Assembly: GCA_030762175.1 (NCBI GenBank) | Contig: CM060846.1 | Span: 183,140,041 to 183,204,040, forward strand | Direction of reading: 5' to 3' | Source: Metallyticus violacea | Lineage: Eukaryota > Arthropoda > Insecta > Mantodea > Metallyticidae | DNA length: 64,000 nucleotides | Part shown: piece by piece, positions 58,795-64,000 of the stretch | Position numbering within the stretch: position 1 is the stretch's first letter | How the letters are laid out: every line of letters begins with the position of its first letter | The notes under the pieces: generated by a model | Database searches by the model: none | Told to the model about the DNA's origin: nothing | Seen by the model: the letters and a program-made list of their open reading frames with translations, nothing else | Made by a program: the position numbers and the translations under genes

Positions 58795-59067
58795 TTATTA
58801 ATAGTGTTTAACGCCCGTTTTAACTACTGAGGCAGCACTGGCGGTGGACACACATGAAATGAAATGATAAATTAGGAAAGGATTTTTTTTTTAAGAAAGA
58901 AAACGTTCCAGGCCTAAGTTGCGGGTACTTCCCCGACATTTGCCACTTATGAGGACACAGGAAAATATGTAAAAATTCTGTCAGGGCGGACGGTCCTGAC
59001 GGTAATTGAACCTCAGACCTCCCGCTCACGAGCCAGCGCCTTAACGACCTGAGCCAATAGTGATGGT
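58795..59067 (-). mobile_element. SINE family B, copy 7
   Basis: Reverse copy: tail AGTGTTTAACGCCCGTTTTA at the left, and head with AATTGAACCTCAGACCTCCC at the right. Confidence 0.85.
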
Positions 59068-59269
59068 TTTTGAGAGGATGGACTGACCACCTATGCACTA
59101 TAGATATCGAGTGTAACTGGATTTGAATAGTTCATAGGGTCCGTCAGAACCCGGAACAGGCCTTGGGCGTAATCTTTGTGAGTCCATTATGAGTATACGG
59201 TACAGTTTGAGGACTTCAAAAACGGAGTTCTTAACCACACAAAGACACTTAAAATATAAATAATGTGTA

Positions 59270-59470
59270 ATAGAAGTATTTTTGTGAACACCTTTTTAAA
59301 TGAAGGAAACTTTCCAGGGCTAAAGAGTTTACAGTACCTCTCAGGCATTTGCTTACTATGGGGACGAGGAAAACCTGAGCTAAGTAGGGCGGTCCTCAAA
59401 GGAATCACACCTCAGAACTTCCGTTCATGAGTTCGTGTCTTAGCAACCTCGGACACCCGTATCGGTTTCG
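59270..59470 (-). mobile_element. SINE family B, copy 8 (partial)
   Basis: Decayed, lacking the tail. It keeps GAAGGAAACTTTCCAGGGCT, GAGGAAAACCTGAG and the head region GAGTTCGTGTCTTAGCAACC. Confidence 0.75.
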
Positions 59471-60203
59471 TAGACACTGTTATCACTACAAGAGCAGCAG
59501 GGTTAGTAGTTTGGAAATTGTTGTGTTAGAAGCTATGTAAGTATTTGGTTAATCTATAACCTTAAATGTGATCTAAAATGTATAAATAGCAACTCACAAC
59601 ATTGTAGATATGGCAAAATAACTTTTTCTCATTTAACAGATTCAAATTGAACCCCTGTTAAAACAGTTAATCGATGTGGGAAAATTCCGTAGGTGGTGCT
59701 CGTGTTGTAAAGTAAATGCCAGTGAACTGAGACATAAGCGAATTATAGTTTACTTGCCCCATCGTTGCATGTATTTATCCACCATTCTGAAGACATTCCA
59801 GTTCTATAGATGGAATATGGTTATAATACATTGAAACTAAAATGTAGACATTTATTCAGTAATTTATGATTTGAGAAAAGTTGGCAAAACGGACGAAACA
59901 AGTTTCCATAATTTTTTCTCACTTTAAGCAGATTAGCACATATTACAGCCCACTTCAAAGGGGAGAGAATAAATAATAGGTTTAACACTAAGAGCACTCT
60001 ATATTCCAAATTAGTTTAGATAAATGGTAAATTTTTAAAAATTTGTCAGCGATTCGTCTCCTACACTAACAATGAACAACAGAAACTGGCTGTAGTGATT
60101 CCACATGGGTATCTTTAATGATAGCATTAAAATCGTCTTGCATATAGCATATGAATGAATACCTTAATGTAATGCATATATTTGTTAACGAGGACAGCTT
60201 TGT
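59471..60203. other. unannotated AT-rich stretch
   Basis: Nothing was recognised. Confidence 0.4.
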
Positions 60204-60238
60204 TTATCCAGCTTTTAAAAATGGACGGAATAAAAGTT

Positions 60239-60522
60239 GTCGGTCTTGGTGGTGTAGTGGCAACCATACTTGCCTTCTGAACCCAGGATCGCGGGTTCGA
60301 TCCCGGCCAGGACCGATGAGTAAAAATCCTAAGTATGGCTTCCTTCGGAAGGGAACGTAGGTCCCGTGTCGTACATTTACGGCATGTAAAAGAAACTCAA
60401 GCTTGAAAAAAGACACTTCTGAGCAAAAGTTACCAGCCGTTTCACGTCCTGAATTGAATAGAACGCTGATGACCTGAGATGTTAAAGAGCGTTCGTAAAT
60501 AAACCAAATAAAAAAAAAAACA
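60239..60522 (+). mobile_element. SINE family A, copy 9
   Basis: Intact-looking head (GGTCTTGGTGGTGTAGTGGC) with B box GGTTCGATCCC and the acceptor-like CAGGACC. The body has two short deletions and ends in GAGCGTTCGTAAATAAACC and A(10). Imperfect direct repeats of about 35 bp flank it (60204-60238 and 60530-60565). Confidence 0.92.
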
Positions 60523-60704
60523 TCAGTTATGCTTATGCAGCTTTTAATAACGGACGGAATAAAGGGCCCAAAATCATGTCTTAATTTTCAATATAAAGAT
60601 TGACAAAGTGTTTTACATGCCATTTGCTGCTGGCAATGGTAAAAATAATTGTACCGATTTTGCTTCTCCATAAAAACAAGAATTGCGTATCCTAGAGATT
60701 TTCT

Positions 60705-60915
60705 CGGTAAACTGGAACGTTCGTGTGAAAGTGTTTTCCAGGTTTTTATTCAGCCCTCATAAATGGAAAATGGCGAAAAAGTACCCTAGTCTTAGGGCCT
60801 GGAACGTTTCCTTCCTTAAAAAAAGCATTCCCAATTTATCGTTTCATCTCATGTACCATCAGTGTCAATTTTCTTTGATGCCTCAGCAGTTAAAACGGGA
60901 GTTAATAACCACTAA
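60705..60915 (+). mobile_element. SINE family B, copy 9 (5'-truncated, + orientation)
   Basis: The only + copy of the family. It keeps CCTGGAACGTTTCCTTCCTT, CATCTCATGTACCATCAGTG and a tail like TAAAACGGGAGTTAATAACC, and lacks the tRNA-like head. The + frame at 60683-60952 is incidental. Confidence 0.8.
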
Positions 60916-63900
60916 ATTCCTTACGATTCATCTATTAACATTTAGTTGTTAATTGAGCGCGTATTTCTCCATTATGCCGTGTTACCTCACAAAAATCCAA
61001 GGAAATGGTGAAATATTCCTCAAGCATTAAAATGCGATATCTGTCAACAATTCCCAATAACTTTATCTATGACATCTTCAGTTTATTTTATTTTCATAGA
61101 CCTGTATTTACAATTACACACCGTTAAAAGAATGTCATGTTAATCAAATATTACTAAGTAGAAGAATTGGCAATCAGGATGTGAAGGTAACAGCTTATCT
61201 GCCTGACAACTCTGTCTTAAAAGAGATTATAAGAAAACAATGCATAGCAATGCCATGTACATTGACATTTTAATTCCGTTTCCATTATCCTTTCCCATAT
61301 CGAAAAAAGACCGGAGATTAATTCTCATGCAGCAGGCAAGACGAAAAATATGTTCGCTCGTTAAGAAACACCCAATGCCGTGCAACCATAGGTGGTATTG
61401 TATGCTAATTGTGCTTTATTTTAAAGGGTGAACTAATGCTTCAAGGTGCAGAAGGTATCAGAAGAAACTGAACCACAAAGAAAACTATATATTTATGGCG
61501 GGGCTTTACAGGGAGAGGGTGTGAACTTTTCAACACAAAGGACTTAAAATTTTGTCACCAAATCATTGGCTTTGTCGCTAGTTGAAGATTTTAGATAAAA
61601 TTATTTTCTATTACTACTTCAATGAGTACTAATTTGAATTGTGTTGGCTCTTTTAAAATAAGTAATGAATGCAATTAATATGTTCTAATTAGAGTCTTTG
61701 TTATACAAAATAAAAAACATTTCAATTTCTGAGACACGTACCTAAAACTTAACACACTCGAATGTTTTAAAACCTTTGGACGCCGTGGAAAAGTTTGCAC
61801 GCTTTAGTTGATTTTTCAAGTTCGGAAAAGGAGGGGTGTTTGCACAAAATGAAACAGTGAAAACTTAAGATTTCTTTGATAGCCTGTTACTACACTGCTC
61901 ACCAACAGCTATGAAATGTAATTCCACCTGTTTACTATACACTTGCTAATATTTAGCCCGAGAGCATTCTTGCCACAGAAGACACATACTGACATTAAAA
62001 GTTAAATTTAACTTTTGATGTATTAAACACATTGTGTAGGATTATAATGATATAATGACCGTACGCAAGCTGGCTAGTGCATCATTAACATGCTTAAAGA
62101 TATCGTGTCTTCAGTTACATTTTAACGCTCTGTGTTTTTTCTGATGTCTCACTCTGACTGCTAAAAGTTTAAGCTACGTACGAATATTATTTTTAAGAAC
62201 TCAAGGCTTAACTTTACATGCGATTTGCATTTTATAGTAAGGGAAATAAAGAAGATAAAGTGAAATGTCCTAACTTAGCATTGAACTGGGAACCAACAGC
62301 TTACCTAACGATTAATAGTTTTACTTACTTACTTATACTTAAGATATATTCCATTCAGATGTTAAATATAAACAGTACATTTTGAACACACTAGAGGAAC
62401 TCACCATTAGTTTTGGTATTTGTTTACTACTGACCTTGTGGCTTTTCATTGTAATTGCAAAACATCACTTACCTAGAACAAAAGAAATAAATTATATTAA
62501 TTTCGAAACTACAGTAAACTTCAGTTACCAAGTGGGGAGGTAAGGATAAAAGGGGTAAAATTGGAAACAGAACGGTAAATTACTATATAAATCAGACACA
62601 GTCCCTGGTCATACCGTTAGGCCATTGGATATAAACTGTACAAAATATGTTTGTTAATTTTGTTTCTCATTAACTTTCAGTTTATTTATTCTGCTTAATA
62701 CTAATAAAACAACATCAGTTAAAATATGTAAGTGTGACTGGATTTAAAGACGTTTCATTTTTAGTTCTGAATTATGATACTGTTAAATATTGCAGTTCCA
62801 CCCTTTGGTAGTTCTTTTATAGTTTTAAAGTTCTTAAATATGTTATAACGGTTTGAGTGTATATCAAATATGTTGTATATGGATGTTTAGTAAATGTATA
62901 TCCATTATATTGTGAGCATATTAGCATGAGGGCCTTAGAGGACCTTATATTAAAATGTTCATTGATATATTACATACAAACCACATGATCTTAACGATGG
63001 CAATCTTTGAGTCAGCATCATTAATAAAGATTTAAGGCAAGTAACATTTCCGGATAGGGTTACTTTTTAAGAGTGGCTAGCAAATTGGCTAGAGATTGCA
63101 CATAAATTTATAATGAGGTAAGAAGTGTAATGCACAAAAAACATGTGTCGTACTTTATTCTTCATTTAGCAAAAATCCTTATTAAAATTAAACTTAAAGT
63201 AAACAGATATTTTTTCATGTTATTCACCGCAGTCCTTTGCAATGGGCTTGAGCTGCCTAGAATCAAACCACACTTTTTCCAAAATTATAAAATATGAAGT
63301 TATGTTTCAAGGCAAAGTTTTCCAAACAAAAAAAAAACGCGATAAAATGACCCTTTAATGTCATACTTCACTTTATCTGCATTAAAATGCTTGGAAAATG
63401 ATTGTCATTTAGACAGAAACTTTATCCAATGGTTAAAGTGCAGAATAGCTCCAGTGAATACCTCACATTCGCTCTTATAGTTTTTGCATTTCTATTTAAA
63501 GAAAGAATTTATTTGTGCCTATAGTTATATTTTATAATTAATTTTGAGTTTAAATGATTAGTACTCCATTTATTTATATTAAAATGAGGTGGAATTTATT
63601 TTTTAAGAGCAGAATATGCCGGAAAGTAATTCAGGCTCAAACACGAAAAAGGGATTTTTTTAAAAACGAACCCATTTGTGAGTGTTCTGAATATTGAAAC
63701 ATTACCAGAAGTTATTTGTAATGCAACTTTAATTCACACAAAACATAATGCAATTGTTTCTTTTTTTAGAAAATGTAAATATATATTGATTACTCAGTTA
63801 TGCCACTCAGCAAGTGTTTAGTGTTTTGTAAGTTGGATGATAGTATACAGAAGATAGTATATAGTATAGATAGTATAGCTTAGAAATAGAATTTTTTGTT

Positions 63901-64000
63901 GTAGGTACAAATCGAAAAGTTTTCTTACTTATCCACAAAACAACCGTCATGTTACAAACTATATAAATACAGACAGTGAATGTTTCTTAATGCTTCTACG
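60916..64000. other. unannotated AT-rich stretch
   Basis: Unique-looking AT-rich sequence to the window end. The 63-codon frame at 61240-61431 has no motif. A GATAGTATA-type short repeat occurs near 63838-63880. Confidence 0.4.

Noticed and set aside
1..64000. CRISPR array, bacterial operons or prophage
   Set aside because: No regularly spaced direct repeats with unique spacers, no ribosome binding sites and no dense gene layout; the repeat content is eukaryotic.

Overview
The window is AT-rich eukaryotic DNA (about one third G+C by eye) with no intact, recognisable cellular gene. It looks like intergenic or intronic sequence of an arthropod. The grounds are abundant tRNA-derived SINEs, dense microsatellites, a TATA plus TCAGTT initiator pair, a short (TTAGG)n run and several decayed transposases. 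The species cannot be named from this sequence.

Positions 1-5200 hold a decayed Polinton/Maverick-type element on the + strand. A protein-primed family B DNA polymerase relic (about 46-2880) is followed by a packaging ATPase relic (about 2920-3510). A SINE sits at the ATPase end. Downstream come a broken set of open frames (3989-4379) and a 228-codon open frame of unknown function (4213-4899) with an AATAAA signal at 4973. Both relics are recognised by ordered family motifs spread over several frames and interrupted by stops.

The rest is a repeat landscape. SINE family A (tRNA-like head, 3' end near GAGCGTCCRTAAATAAA) has about ten copies or relics, several with target site duplications. SINE family B (tRNA-Ser/Leu-like head, conserved tail near GGGCGTTAAACACC) has nine copies, seven of them full or nearly so. 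A third family, C, has two copies (15.6 kb and 33.3 kb). Three further tRNA-like relics are present.

Two large inverted repeats stand out. IR1 (21935-24943) has arms of about 0.9-1.05 kb around a 1.08 kb spacer; one arm carries a SINE and the other preserves the matching empty site. IR2 (27361-32344) is a roughly 5 kb palindromic element with arms of about 0.86 kb. Its core contains a degenerate array of a TCCGGAYGTAATGAAC motif, a hairpin built from a TTACACCATTAAACTTT unit and an AT-rich satellite.

Other relics are a hAT-like transposase (26690-27249), a Tc1/mariner-like helix-turn-helix (45730-45990), a possible LINE tail (38090) and an LTR-like promoter region (36545-37310). IR2 and the decayed Polinton are the two most interesting systems here. 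Motif matches were made by eye from knowledge of the families; no search was run.
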